The position numbers were made by a program, and so were the translations under genes. From Pseudaeromonas aegiceratis (GTDB lineage Bacteria > Pseudomonadota > Gammaproteobacteria > Enterobacterales > Aeromonadaceae), in NCBI RefSeq assembly GCF_046254905.1, contig NZ_CP158016.1, forward strand, positions 2,294,001 through 2,358,000: DNA of 64,000 bases, in the 5' to 3' direction. The notes below the pieces were generated by a model. It worked only from the letters and a program-made list of their open reading frames with translations. It made no database searches and was not told the DNA's origin. This document shows, piece after piece, positions 40,229-50,200 of the stretch. Within the stretch, counting starts at the first letter, position 1, and the number at the start of each line of letters is the position of its first letter.

Positions 40229-40843
40229 TTAGCCCAGGATATCCAGCAGTTCCACCTCGAACACCAGGGCGGAATAGGGCGGGATGGAGCCGGCACCCCG
40301 GGCGCCATAGGCCAGCTCGTGGGGGATGTAGAGCTTCCAGCGGGAGCCTTGGGGCATCATCTGCAGGGCTTCCACCCAGCCGGCGATCACGCCGCCCACC
40401 GGGAACTCGGCGGGTTGACCACGATCCATGGAGCTGTCGAACACCCGGCCATCGGTGAAGGTGCCGTGGTAGTGGACCCGCACCTTGTCATCCCGCGCCG
40501 GCTTGTTGCCCTCGCCGGCCACCAGCACTTCATACTGCAGACCGGAGTCGGTGATCTGCACCTCGGGACGCTCGGCATTGGCCTTCAGGAAGGCTTCGCC
40601 GGCGGCCACCAGATCCTTGGAACGCTCGGCCTCGGCGGTTTCGAGCTTCTCAGTCAGCTGGCGGAAGGCCTCGCCCAGCTCTTCACGGCTCACGGCGTAT
40701 GCACGATTTTCGATGGAGTCCTCGATCCCCTGAGCCAGGGCAGCCAGATCCAGGCCGTCGAAGGATTGTTGTGCCAGCTGATCACCGATCTGACGACCGA
40801 TGCCATAACTGGCCTTCTGTTCAATGGAAGTAAATTGGGACAT
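40229..40843 (-). CDS. fklB: FKBP-type peptidyl-prolyl cis-trans isomerase
   Basis: The 204-residue cytosolic isomerase has an N-terminal helical dimerisation arm (YGIGRQIGDQLAQQSFDGLDL) and a C-terminal FKBP domain (VRVHYHGTFTDGRVFDSS...IPHELAYGARGAGSIPPYSALVFEVELL). There is no signal peptide, so it corresponds to FklB rather than the periplasmic FkpA. CAGGAGG precedes the ATG. Confidence 0.92.
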   Translation of the reverse strand: MSQFTSIEQKASYGIGRQIGDQLAQQSFDGLDLAALAQGIEDSIENRAYAVSREELGEAFRQLTEKLETAEAERSKDLVAAGEAFLKANAERPEVQITDSGLQYEVLVAGEGNKPARDDKVRVHYHGTFTDGRVFDSSMDRGQPAEFPVGGVIAGWVEALQMMPQGSRWKLYIPHELAYGARGAGSIPPYSALVFEVELLDILG

Positions 40844-40867
40844 GGGGCCTCCTGATAAAGGGCCACA

Positions 40868-41404
40868 TCATAACAGAGGTGAGGCGGAACCGTTACCCTT
40901 GGCGGGCAGCAGGCGATACATGTGGCGCTGCACCACCTCTATCTCCTCCATGCGGCGCTGCTGACGCTGACCGTCATACTGGAAACCCTGCTTGAGGTAG
41001 AAGCGCTCCGCCGGGCGGTTGTTGGCCAGCACCCACAGCTCGCAGCGGCGCAGCCCCAGAACCTGCATGTCGCCCAGCGCCTGGCGCAGCAGCGCCGAGC
41101 CTAGGCCCTGCTGCCAATAGAAGGGATGCAGGTAGAAGGACTTGAGCTGGGCCACCCGCTTGTTCTCTGGAAACCAGTAGAGAAACCCGGCCACCGCATC
41201 CTGCACCTGGGCCAGCAGCGTCATGCAGGGATGGGCCTTGAGACGCTGCTGCCAGATGAGGCCGCGCTCCTGGGGCGGCCGCAGGGTCAAGGCCATCTCC
41301 GGCAGCAGCCCCTGATAGGCCTGTTGCCAGCTCTCCTGCTGGATCTGGACAATGTCGTCCAGATCCGCCAGGGTGGCGGGCCGCACAGACAGGCTTACTG
41401 GCAT
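40868..41404 (-). CDS. GNAT-family N-acetyltransferase
   Basis: The 178-residue protein has the acetyl-CoA binding motif A (LKSFYLHPFYWQQGLGSALLRQ) and motif B (ANNRPAERFYLKQGFQYDG) of GCN5-type acetyltransferases. Substrate unknown. The ATG at 41404 lies within the last codons of the upstream protease gene (10-bp overlap), so the two are probably coupled. Confidence 0.88.
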   Translation of the reverse strand: MPVSLSVRPATLADLDDIVQIQQESWQQAYQGLLPEMALTLRPPQERGLIWQQRLKAHPCMTLLAQVQDAVAGFLYWFPENKRVAQLKSFYLHPFYWQQGLGSALLRQALGDMQVLGLRRCELWVLANNRPAERFYLKQGFQYDGQRQQRRMEEIEVVQRHMYRLLPAKGNGSASPLL

Positions 41405-42201
41405 GTTGGGGTCCGTCCGGCCTGGCGCGCCGCCTGATACAGGGGCATCACCTTGGGCAAGAGTTGCTGGATGGCCCGGATGCGGGTGCCGTCGGAGGGG
41501 TGGGTGGAGAGCAGTTCGGGTTGCTGCTTGCCCTTGTGGGACTGGGCCATGTTCTGCCACAGGGTCACCGCCTGCCGCGGATCGAAACCGGCGTTGGCCA
41601 TCAGGCTCAGGCCCAGCAGATCCGCCTCCGTCTCCTGCTCCCGGCCATAGGGCAACAGCACCCCCACCTGCACCCCCACGCCCAACGCAGCCATGGCTGG
41701 CTGGCGATAGCCGGAGGAGCCCAGGGCCATGTCTGCCGCCACCATGCCCAGGTTAGCCACCTGGCTCTGGGAGAGTCGCTCGTTGGAGTGCTTGGCCAGC
41801 ACGTGGGACACCTCGTGGCCGATGACGGCCGCCAGCTGATCCGGCCCCTTGGCGGTGCCCAGCAGGCCGCGGTAGACCCCGATGCGGCCACCGGGCAGGG
41901 CGAAGGCGTTGATCTGGGGATCGTCGAACAGCACCACCTCCCACTTGGCCGGACGGTTGCTGTACTGGGCCGGGATCTGATCGGTCACCGCCTTGGCCAC
42001 ACACTGGACAAATTTTGTCTGCTTGGCGTTTTTCGACACCTTGGTCTCCTTCTTGATCTGATCGAAGGAGGTCAACCCCAGTTGGGCCACATCGTTGTCG
42101 GAATAGAGCAGCAGCTGACGGCGCCCCGTGGGTGAGGTGGAACAGGCCACCACGCTCAAGAGCAGAAATCCCAGGCCAAGTCGACATCCCTTGTTCTTCA
42201 T
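41395..42201 (-). CDS. M48-family zinc metalloprotease lipoprotein
   Basis: The 268-residue protein begins with a lipoprotein signal (RLGLGFLLLSVVACS, Cys near residue 20) and has the zinc site HEVSH plus the downstream glutamate in EQETEADLLGL. It resembles Oma1-like M48 proteases such as YcaL/LoiP, which act in outer-membrane quality control. The ATG at 42201 sets the signal peptide at the N-terminus; longer frames are unsupported. Confidence 0.9.
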   Translation of the reverse strand: MKNKGCRLGLGFLLLSVVACSTSPTGRRQLLLYSDNDVAQLGLTSFDQIKKETKVSKNAKQTKFVQCVAKAVTDQIPAQYSNRPAKWEVVLFDDPQINAFALPGGRIGVYRGLLGTAKGPDQLAAVIGHEVSHVLAKHSNERLSQSQVANLGMVAADMALGSSGYRQPAMAALGVGVQVGVLLPYGREQETEADLLGLSLMANAGFDPRQAVTLWQNMAQSHKGKQQPELLSTHPSDGTRIRAIQQLLPKVMPLYQAARQAGRTPTCQ

Positions 42202-42316
42202 AACTGTCCTCGCGATTGTGTCGACGACAGCGTAAAGCACAAGCTCATGGTCTGCAAAGCATTGTAAAGAAAAGAAAGCGGCGCCAACCCCCGCCGCGCC
42301 GCCCGTTATTGCAGGC

Positions 42317-42342
42317 AAAAAAAGGCGCCCACCTGGGGCGCC
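42317..42342 (-). terminator. Terminator of the CoA-disulfide reductase gene
   Basis: On the minus strand ggcgcccc / gggcgcc pairing is followed by seven T, 20 bp after the stop codon at 42361. Confidence 0.88.
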
Positions 42343-42360
42343 TCGGGTCGCACCGCCCAC

Positions 42361-44070
42361 TCAATAGCGGGCGGTGACCATCTGATAGGTCTTGAAGCCG
42401 CCGGTGAGGTTCTTCACCTTGAAGCCCTCGTTGGCCAGCAGGCGGTAGGCCACGTGACCCCGCAGCCCCACCTGGCAGCTCACCAGTATCTCCTTGTCCC
42501 TGGGCAGGCTGGCCAGCTGGCCGCGCAGCTCGTCCAGGGGTATGTTGATGGCCCCCTCTATGGTGCCGTTGGTCGTCAACTCACCGGGATTGCGCACATC
42601 CAGCACCAGCTGATCGGCCCGGCGGTTGAGGATCGCCTCGGTATGGCAGATGGCCAGATCGCCCTTGAGCACGTTGGATGCCACAAAGCCCGCCATGTTC
42701 ACCACGTCCTTGGCCGAGCCGAAGGGCGGCGCATAGGTCAGCTCCAGCTCCTGCAGATCGTAGACGGTCAGCCCGGCCCGCTGGGCCACCGCCAGCACGT
42801 CGATGCGCTTGTCCACCCCATCCTTGCCCACCGCCTGGGCCCCCAGGATCTTGCCGTCCGTGGGGCTGAACAGCAGCTTGAGGCTCACCGGGAAGGCGCC
42901 GGGATAGTAGCCGGCGTGGCTGCCCGGGTGCACGTAAATCTTCTCGTAGGGCAGCCCCTGGCGCTGCAGGCTCTTCTCGTTGAGGCCCGTGCTAGCCACC
43001 GCCAGATCAAACAGCTTGCAGATGGCGGTGCCCTGGGTTCGGCCGTAGCGCTCGTTGCGCCCCAGCATGTTGTCGGCGGCGATGCGGCCCTGGCGGTTGG
43101 CCGGGCCGGCCAGGGGAATGAGCGCCGGCTCGCCGGTGACAAACTCCCGCTCCTCCACCGCATCCCCCACGGCGAAGATATCCGGATCCGAGGTGCGCAT
43201 CCCCTCGTCCACCTTGATGCCGCCCCGGGCCCCCAGCTCCAGGCCGGCCTGGCTGGCCAGCAGGGTCTCGGGTTTGACGCCGATGGCCAGGATCAGCATG
43301 CCGGTATCCAAGCTCTGCCCTGTGCTCAGGGCCAGACGCAGGCCGCCGCCGTGGACGGATACCCGGCTGAACTCCCCGGTGGCCTCCGGCTCGGCCGGCG
43401 CCGCATCCAGCAGGGCGACGCCGGTGAGGGCGGTGTTGAGCTTCAGATCCACACCGTGCTGTACCAGGGACTGGTGCAGCATGTTGGCCATCTCCCGGTC
43501 CACCGGTGCCATCACCTGCTCGGAGAGTTCCAGCAGGGTCACCTTGATGTTGCGCTGATGCAGCGCCTCCACCATCTCAAGACCGATGAAGCCGCCCCCC
43601 ACCACGGTGGCGTGGCTGGGCTGATCCCGGTCCAAGGCCGCCAGGATGCGGTCCATGTCCGGAATGTTGCGCAGGCTGAAGGTGTGGGGGTTTTCCAAGC
43701 CGGGGATGGGCGGCCGGATGGGCGCCGCCCCCGGGCTCAGCAGCAGCTTGTCATAGCTTTCTTGGTACTGCTCACCGCTGAGCAGGTTGCGCACCGTCAC
43801 CTGCTTGGCGGCCTTGTCTATGCTCACCACCTCGTTGAAGGTACGCACCTCCACGTTGAAGCGGCGCTTGAAGCTTTGCGGGGTCTGCAGCAGCAGGGAC
43901 TCCCGCTGGGGGATATCGCCGCCGATATGATAAGGCAGGCCACAGTTGGCGAAGGAGATGTGCTCGCCACGCTCGAAAATGATGATCTCAGCCTGCTCGT
44001 CCAGTCGGCGAACCCGGGCTGCCGCGGAGGCGCCACCGGCGACACCGCCGATAATCAAGATCTTGGTCAT
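42361..44070 (-). CDS. CoA-disulfide reductase-type flavoprotein fused to a rhodanese domain
   Basis: The 569-residue protein has an FAD/NAD(P)H pyridine-nucleotide disulfide reductase part (IIGGVAGGASAAAR at the N-terminus, second dinucleotide fold TVVGGGFIGLEM) with the single redox Cys in SFANCGLPYH near residue 43. It ends in a rhodanese domain (about 480-569) with the active Cys in VSCQVGLRG. Such CoADR-RHD fusions reduce persulfides or polysulfides and CoA disulfide. The leader contains a terminator-like hairpin and the upstream region a direct repeat, suggesting regulated expression. Confidence 0.88.
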   Translation of the reverse strand: MTKILIIGGVAGGASAAARVRRLDEQAEIIIFERGEHISFANCGLPYHIGGDIPQRESLLLQTPQSFKRRFNVEVRTFNEVVSIDKAAKQVTVRNLLSGEQYQESYDKLLLSPGAAPIRPPIPGLENPHTFSLRNIPDMDRILAALDRDQPSHATVVGGGFIGLEMVEALHQRNIKVTLLELSEQVMAPVDREMANMLHQSLVQHGVDLKLNTALTGVALLDAAPAEPEATGEFSRVSVHGGGLRLALSTGQSLDTGMLILAIGVKPETLLASQAGLELGARGGIKVDEGMRTSDPDIFAVGDAVEEREFVTGEPALIPLAGPANRQGRIAADNMLGRNERYGRTQGTAICKLFDLAVASTGLNEKSLQRQGLPYEKIYVHPGSHAGYYPGAFPVSLKLLFSPTDGKILGAQAVGKDGVDKRIDVLAVAQRAGLTVYDLQELELTYAPPFGSAKDVVNMAGFVASNVLKGDLAICHTEAILNRRADQLVLDVRNPGELTTNGTIEGAINIPLDELRGQLASLPRDKEILVSCQVGLRGHVAYRLLANEGFKVKNLTGGFKTYQMVTARY

Positions 44071-44093
44071 GCTCTGGTCCTCGTCTCATGAAG

Positions 44094-44119
44094 AAAAAAA
44101 TCGGGTCTCCTCGAGACCC
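44094..44119 (-). terminator. Terminator-like hairpin in the leader of the CoADR-rhodanese gene (candidate attenuator)
   Basis: On the minus strand GGGTCTC-GAG-GAGACCC is followed after 2 nt by seven T, and the start codon lies 24 nt downstream. No other minus-strand gene lies directly upstream, so this structure can only act on the leader of the reductase gene itself. Confidence 0.6.
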
Positions 44120-44130
44120 TGCATGGGTAT

Positions 44131-44154
44131 TAATTTAGCAATTTCTAATTTAGC
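44131..44154. repeat. Tandem TAATTTAGC repeat (candidate operator)
   Basis: The 9-bp word TAATTTAGC occurs at 44131-44139 and again at 44146-44154, one and a half helical turns apart, in an AT-rich patch between two divergent genes. It could be the binding site of a regulator of the sulfur-related reductase gene. Confidence 0.5.
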
Positions 44155-44316
44155 GTGCAATGCCTAACTGTCTGATCCCCCAGGGGCACCGCAGCCCGTC
44201 GCCAGATTGTCGGCAGTCTTGTCTGCAAAGTGTAGGCTGCCTCACCCTCCCCAGACTGTCACCCAGGCCACGCTTTGGTATGCTTGAGACTCGATCTCAC
44301 CCAGGGACCCAGCCCC

Positions 44317-47253
44317 ATGTTGTTACCCTCTCCGGTCACGGCCAGCCCGCGTGCTGTCAGCCGTCTCCTGCTATGGGACCACCAGCAAGCCAGCCTCGCC
44401 TCCCTCATGCCGGGTCACCCCGTACCGGCGGCCCTGTTACCCAATCCGGAGAGCCCCTGGCCGGCGCAGCTGGGGGCGCCCTGGGCCGAACGGTTGCAGC
44501 ACCTGCGGCACGGCGGCGAGGCCACGCGGCTGCAGCTGGACCTGCCCGCCGGTAGCTGGCAACTGCAGCTTGCCCCCGGCGAGGCGCCCCACTGGTTTAT
44601 CTGGGCCGAACCCCTGGCGTCCGAGGTGCCGACCATGGCCAACCTGGCCCTGCTGGAGCTGGACAAGCTGGGGCAGCACCTAGCCCGCGGCCAAGCCCAC
44701 AGCCAGCAGCTGCTACAGGCCCTGCACCAGCTGAGTCGTTGTGACCGCCTGCTGCTGTGGCGGCTGGCAGACGAGACCATGACGCCCCTCGTCTGCCTGG
44801 GTGAGGGCGCCATGCCGCCGCCCCAGAAGCTGGAGCCCAGATACCTCAAGGTCCTGCGCCAACGCCGCCTGCTGGGCTATTCGGACCTGCAACATCAGCC
44901 CAACCTGGGTGCCCAGCGCTACCTGCAACAGGACGGCATACTGGCACGCCTCGACGGTCTGGTGCAGCTGGACGAGGCGCCCCTGGCGCTCATCACCCTG
45001 GAATACCGCCTGTTGCAGCCCAGCTTCGATGCCTTGAGCTTCAGCCTGTTGGGCCGCACCTGCGAGCTGCTGGCCGCCAATCCGCCGCTGCCCCAGGCCG
45101 ACGACGCCACGCCGGTTGCCGTCCTGTCCTCCCCCCAGGGGCTCAGCGGCCAGCCCTGGCTGGAGGCCGTGGCACAGGAGCTGGCTGAAACCTGCCATGC
45201 CAGCTGGGTGCTGATCTGCGAACTGTTGCCGGCCCGGCCTCCGCTCCCGGCCAGCGAGGCCGTCAGCCTGGCCTACTATGCCCAAGGCAGGTTACAGCCC
45301 ACCATCCATTATCCCCTGGCGGGCCACCCCTGCGAACGGTTGCTGACCCAGGGTCCCCTCTGGCTGGAAGGGGAGGAGCTGCAAGCCTATGGTGACTGTC
45401 AGCCGGCGGGCCAGGCCCCCCTGCAGGCCTACTATGGTTACCCGCTGCACGATGAGGCGGGCATCCCCATGGGCCATGTCTGCCTGGGCTTTGCCCAACT
45501 GCCCGCGGCCCGCTACCAGGCGCCCGCCCGGCTGGCACGACTGCGACCCCGGCTGCAAGACAGCCTGCGCCTGCACCAGCTGACCCAGAGCCTGCACCTG
45601 ATGGGTTCTGTCTTCGAACAGGCCCAGGGCATGTTGCTGGTCAATCGCCTGGGCCGCATCGAGCGGGTCAACCGCGCCTTCGTCCGCCTCACCGGCTTTG
45701 CCGAGGCTGCGGTGCTGGGGCTGCACATCCAGCAGTTGGAGGCCGAGGGCCAGTCGGAGCAACTATTCGATGCCATCAGCCGGGGGCTGCAGCAGGAGGG
45801 ACACTGGCAGGGCCACAGCCGGGCCCGACGGCAGGATGGCGGCAGCTTCGCCATCCGGTTGCGGATCACCGGCATCTATCGCGCGGGACGGCTGAGCCAC
45901 TACCTGTGTGCCTTCGACGACATAGAGGAGAAGCTGGCCGCCCAGCGCCAGATCGAGTGGCTGGCCTTCCGGGATGAGCTGACCGGCCTGCTTAACCGCC
46001 GCGGTCTGCTGCAGCAGATGATGGCACCGGCAGTCGAGACGCCCCAGTGGGGGGCCCTGCTGATCCTGGATGTGGATCAGTTCGGCAGCATCAACGACTC
46101 CCTGGGACCGGCGGTGGGGGATGCCCTGCTGCAGGCCCTGGTGGCCCGCCTGCAACAGCTGGCCCCCACCCGTGCCGCCTGGGCACGCCTGTCGGCGGAT
46201 CAGCTGGCCCTGCTGCTGCCGGATGCCGGCGGGACCGAGGACCAGGCCCATGGCCAGGCCGAACAGCTGGCCCGAGCACTGCTGGAGGCCTGTCAGGCCC
46301 CCTTCCCCCTCAATGAGATGCTGCTGCACATCAGTTGCAGCCTGGGGGCCACCCTGATCCCCGCTCACGCCGCGCCAGCCCCGCTGGATCTGCTGCAGCA
46401 GGCCGAGGCCGCCAACCACGCCGCCAAGCAGCTGGCCCGTGGCAGCCTGGCTTTCTACGATCAGGCCATGGCCGAGGCCGTGCGCCGAAGGCTGGCCCTG
46501 AGCAGCCTGCTGCGCCAGGCGCTGCAGAGCGAGGCGTTCGAACTCTATTACCAGCCGCAATATCGGGTGGCCGATGGCCAACTGGTGGGGGCCGAGGCGC
46601 TGCTGCGCTGGCAGCACGAGGGGCAGTTTATCCCGCCGGCGGAGTTCATTCCGGTGGCCGAGGAGAGCAGTCTCATCTACGAGCTGGGTTTCTGGGTGCT
46701 GCGTCATGCCTGTGATCAGGCGGTGCAGTGGCTGGCCCAGGGCCTGCCCCTGCACTCCCTGTCGGTGAACGTCAGCGCCCGCCAGTTCCACCATCCGGAC
46801 TTCATGGAGCGGCTGGCCAGCATACTGGCCCAGAGTGCGCTGGCGCCCCATCGGCTGATGCTGGAGATCACCGAGTCCGTGGTGCTGGAAAACCTGCCGG
46901 AGACCCTGGCGCGCATGGCACAGCTCAAGCAGATGGGGCTACGCCTGTCCATCGACGACTTTGGTACCGGCTACTCCTCCCTGGCCTACCTCAAGGATCT
47001 GCCGGTGGACGAGGTGAAGCTGGATCGCAGCTTCATCACCCGGCTGGCCTTCGATCACAAGGACAGGGTCATGGTATCGGGCATCATCACCCTGGCTCAG
47101 GTGATGGGCTTCAAGGTCACCGCCGAAGGGGTGGAAGAGGCGGGGCAGCTGGCGGTGCTGCATGCCCTGGGCTGCCACCAGTTCCAGGGCTATCTGCGCA
47201 GCCGGCCGTTACCGGCGGACGAGTTTGTCCGCCGGCTGGCCCAGACGGACTAG
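44317..47253 (+). CDS. PAS-GGDEF-EAL protein with degenerate GGDEF motif
   Basis: The 978-residue protein has a long N-terminal sensory region (1-430, possibly GAF-like), a PAS domain (about 435-545, MLLVNRLGRIERVNRAFVRLTGF), a GGDEF domain (about 550-710) and an EAL domain (about 735-978). The GGDEF signature is SADQL, so cyclase activity is probably lost. The EAL part is intact (EALLRW, NVSARQF, EITES, DDFGTGYSS, KLDRSFI), so it should be a c-di-GMP phosphodiesterase. The ATG at 44317 has AGGGA upstream. The stop overlaps tamB. Confidence 0.9.
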   Translation: MLLPSPVTASPRAVSRLLLWDHQQASLASLMPGHPVPAALLPNPESPWPAQLGAPWAERLQHLRHGGEATRLQLDLPAGSWQLQLAPGEAPHWFIWAEPLASEVPTMANLALLELDKLGQHLARGQAHSQQLLQALHQLSRCDRLLLWRLADETMTPLVCLGEGAMPPPQKLEPRYLKVLRQRRLLGYSDLQHQPNLGAQRYLQQDGILARLDGLVQLDEAPLALITLEYRLLQPSFDALSFSLLGRTCELLAANPPLPQADDATPVAVLSSPQGLSGQPWLEAVAQELAETCHASWVLICELLPARPPLPASEAVSLAYYAQGRLQPTIHYPLAGHPCERLLTQGPLWLEGEELQAYGDCQPAGQAPLQAYYGYPLHDEAGIPMGHVCLGFAQLPAARYQAPARLARLRPRLQDSLRLHQLTQSLHLMGSVFEQAQGMLLVNRLGRIERVNRAFVRLTGFAEAAVLGLHIQQLEAEGQSEQLFDAISRGLQQEGHWQGHSRARRQDGGSFAIRLRITGIYRAGRLSHYLCAFDDIEEKLAAQRQIEWLAFRDELTGLLNRRGLLQQMMAPAVETPQWGALLILDVDQFGSINDSLGPAVGDALLQALVARLQQLAPTRAAWARLSADQLALLLPDAGGTEDQAHGQAEQLARALLEACQAPFPLNEMLLHISCSLGATLIPAHAAPAPLDLLQQAEAANHAAKQLARGSLAFYDQAMAEAVRRRLALSSLLRQALQSEAFELYYQPQYRVADGQLVGAEALLRWQHEGQFIPPAEFIPVAEESSLIYELGFWVLRHACDQAVQWLAQGLPLHSLSVNVSARQFHHPDFMERLASILAQSALAPHRLMLEITESVVLENLPETLARMAQLKQMGLRLSIDDFGTGYSSLAYLKDLPVDEVKLDRSFITRLAFDHKDRVMVSGIITLAQVMGFKVTAEGVEEAGQLAVLHALGCHQFQGYLRSRPLPADEFVRRLAQTD

Positions 47254-50200
47254 AACTCGAACTTGTAGAAGAGATCCAGCGCCTGGCTGATGCCGTTCAG
47301 GGCCTGAATGTAGAGCTTGGGCATCAGCTCGTACTTGACCTTCACCTCGCTGATGGAGGTGAAGACCCCGACGCCATACTGCACCTGCAGGCCCGGCATG
47401 ACGTAACCGCTGATGTTCACCTGGGTGTCATCCCCGCTGCCGGCGGTGTCCAGGGCCACGTCCGAGAAGCCCAGGCTCTCCGCCAGGCCGGTGACCACGC
47501 CGCCGGCCTGGCCTATGCCCGCCCCCAACAGCATGGCGGTCATCATGTCGTCCCCCGAGCCGCCCGAGGCATTGGAGCTGCGCCCCCGCAGCAGGTAGGA
47601 GAGCTTGTCGGCCTGGGACATCTCGGGATCGGAGAACAGGGTCACCTTGGGTGCCGTAGCCAGGCCGCTGACCCGCACCCCTACTGTGACATCCTCGTCT
47701 TCCATGGCGTCCTCGGAGCGTACCGCCTCCACCGCCAGCAGGGGCTGATCCGGGTTGCCGGAGAACATCAGCTTGCCGGAGCGGATCTCCAGGTTCTGGC
47801 CATAGGCCCGGTACCGCCCCTCCACTAGATTGATCTCACCGTTGAGCTGCAGGCTGTTTCCCGGCCGCTGGCTGGCCTTGAGCCTCCCCTCCAGCTGGGT
47901 TTGCAGCCCCATGGCATTGAGCTTCACATCCGGCCCTATGGTGGTGGTGACATCCAGATAGAAAGGCACGGCGGCGGCGGGCTCGGACGTCTGCGCCTTG
48001 CCCCGCACCACCTCCACGTCCGACGACACAGACACCACAGAATCCGGCAACGACTTGACCTTGATCCGTGCCCAGGGCAGCGCCACCTGGCCGGTCAGAC
48101 GCACCTCATCGGCAAAATCCACGCGGATGGCATGATCCAGCCGGCCATGACCGTAACCGGCCAGCCCCAGCTCCAGCTGCTTGCCATCCAGGGTCAGCCA
48201 GCCCCGCGGCACCGGGGTCTGCCAGTCCAGCTGGCCCTGCAGCTGCATCTTGCCCTTACCCAGGTTGAGGCTGCCGGTCAGATCCGCCCGCGCCCCCTGG
48301 ATGTCCATCTTGGCCTGCAGATCCCGCACGGTGGCGATATCCAGGTTGGTATCCAGCTCCCCTTCACTCAGACTCAGTTGGCCATAGAACAGCGGTGCCG
48401 TCAGGCTGCCAGCCAGGCGCCCCTGACCGTCGATCCGTCCACGGCTGCGGTGCAGGGCATCCACCAGGGGCGCCAGCCCATACAGCCGCAGGTTATCCAG
48501 CGACAGGGTGCCGGACAGCTGCTGCTTGCCTTGGGGATCCTGCACCTGCAGATCCACCAGCGCCTTACCCAGGGCCTCGGAGAGGAAATCCAGCGTGAGC
48601 TTGGCCTGCTTGGCATCCAGCCCGGCGGTCAGCCGCAGGGTCTGGTAGGACGACGGCACCCCATCGTTGATGATCTCCCCCGCCCCGGTCTGCACAGTGG
48701 CGGTCAAGTTGGGCACCCCGTTGCGCCAGGCCAGCTGTGCCTCGGCCCCCAGCTCACTATGCCACCCCAGCCGCTCGGGCATCAGCACCGCCAGCCGCTC
48801 GGTGGCGAACTGGTTCAGTCGCAACCCCAGCTTGCCCTGGCTGGCGGCCAGATCGGCGGCGCTGATACACAGGCTCGCCGGCTCGCTGCGCCAGCACTGT
48901 TCCCCCAACTGTACCTTCTGCCAGGGGGCACGACTGGCAATGGCCAACGGCGAAGCCAACTGCCATGGGCCCAATAGGGTGTCGAATCTGGCCGTTTGTA
49001 GTGAACCCTGCCAACCCTTGGCATTGAGTCCCCCACGTAGTTGCACTGCACCAGCCAGTTTCTTGCCATCGAAATCCAGTGTCAGCTCATGAGACTTGGC
49101 ATCGCCGCCGGCATTCAGTCGGATATTTTTCAGTCCCAGCCCGGCGACATGCAGCCGACCCAGGCCCAGGGTCAACTGACCGGCGTACTGACGGGCCGGC
49201 TCCAGTTGCCCCTTGAGCGCCAGCTCCCGCAGGCTGCCATCCGGCCAACGCAGCCGGTCCGCCTGCAGATCAAGCGCCACCTTGGGCGCCTTGGCACTGC
49301 CGGTCAAGGCCAGCTGCCCGGCCAGGGCCCCCTCGAAGCCGCTGCCCAGGCTGCCCAGCTCGGGGGCCTGGATGTCGCCGTGGAGTGACCACTGCTTGTC
49401 CAGCTGACCATTGACCCGCAACCGGTTGGCCCCGCTGGACAGCCGCAACTCCTGGATCAGCCATTCCAGGCGGTCGTTGCCCGACAGATCGCCGCTCAGG
49501 GCCAGGGGGTAACCGTTGATCTTGCCCCGACCATCGAGCTTGTGGACCCCCAACTGCCAGTGGGCGCCGGTCATCTTGAACTGACTCTGCAGCCCCAGGG
49601 CCAGCTGCCCCTCGATCTGCGGCACCCACGCCTGCAACCGGCTGCTGTTGAGACTCAGCTCGCCCTGCCAGTTGATCCCTTTCTGCCAGGCCAAGTTGCC
49701 GCTGAGGCTGGCCTGGGTATGCTCGCTCTCCCAGGCCAGTCGGGTCAGCTCCAGCCCCGCCAGGTTGCCCTGCAACAAGGTGGTGAGGCGCCCCTCGGGA
49801 TAGCTCAGCGCCTTGATGGTGCTGCTGAGGCTGGCCTCATAGTGCTTGAGAGATCCCTTGGCCTTCAGCTGACCGTCCCGGGCGGCATAATCCGGCTCGC
49901 CGGTCAGCGGCCAGCCCAGCCGCGCCCACTTGAGGCTGAGATCGAAGGGCAACTGGGGATCCAAAGCATCCAGCTGGGCATTGAGCTGGATGCCCTCGTC
50001 CCCCGCCACGCCGGCCTGGAGCGCCAAGGCACCAAGCGAACCCTTGGCGGTCAGCTCCAGCGTCCGAGCCGGCATGCCCTCCGGCAGGCCGTAGGCGGTG
50101 CTCAGCCCCAGCTCCAAGGCCAGGGGATAATCGTCGGCAAAGCGCAGGGCCCCCTTGAGATCCACCGAACCCTGGGGATGCTGCAGGCTCAGCCGCTGCA

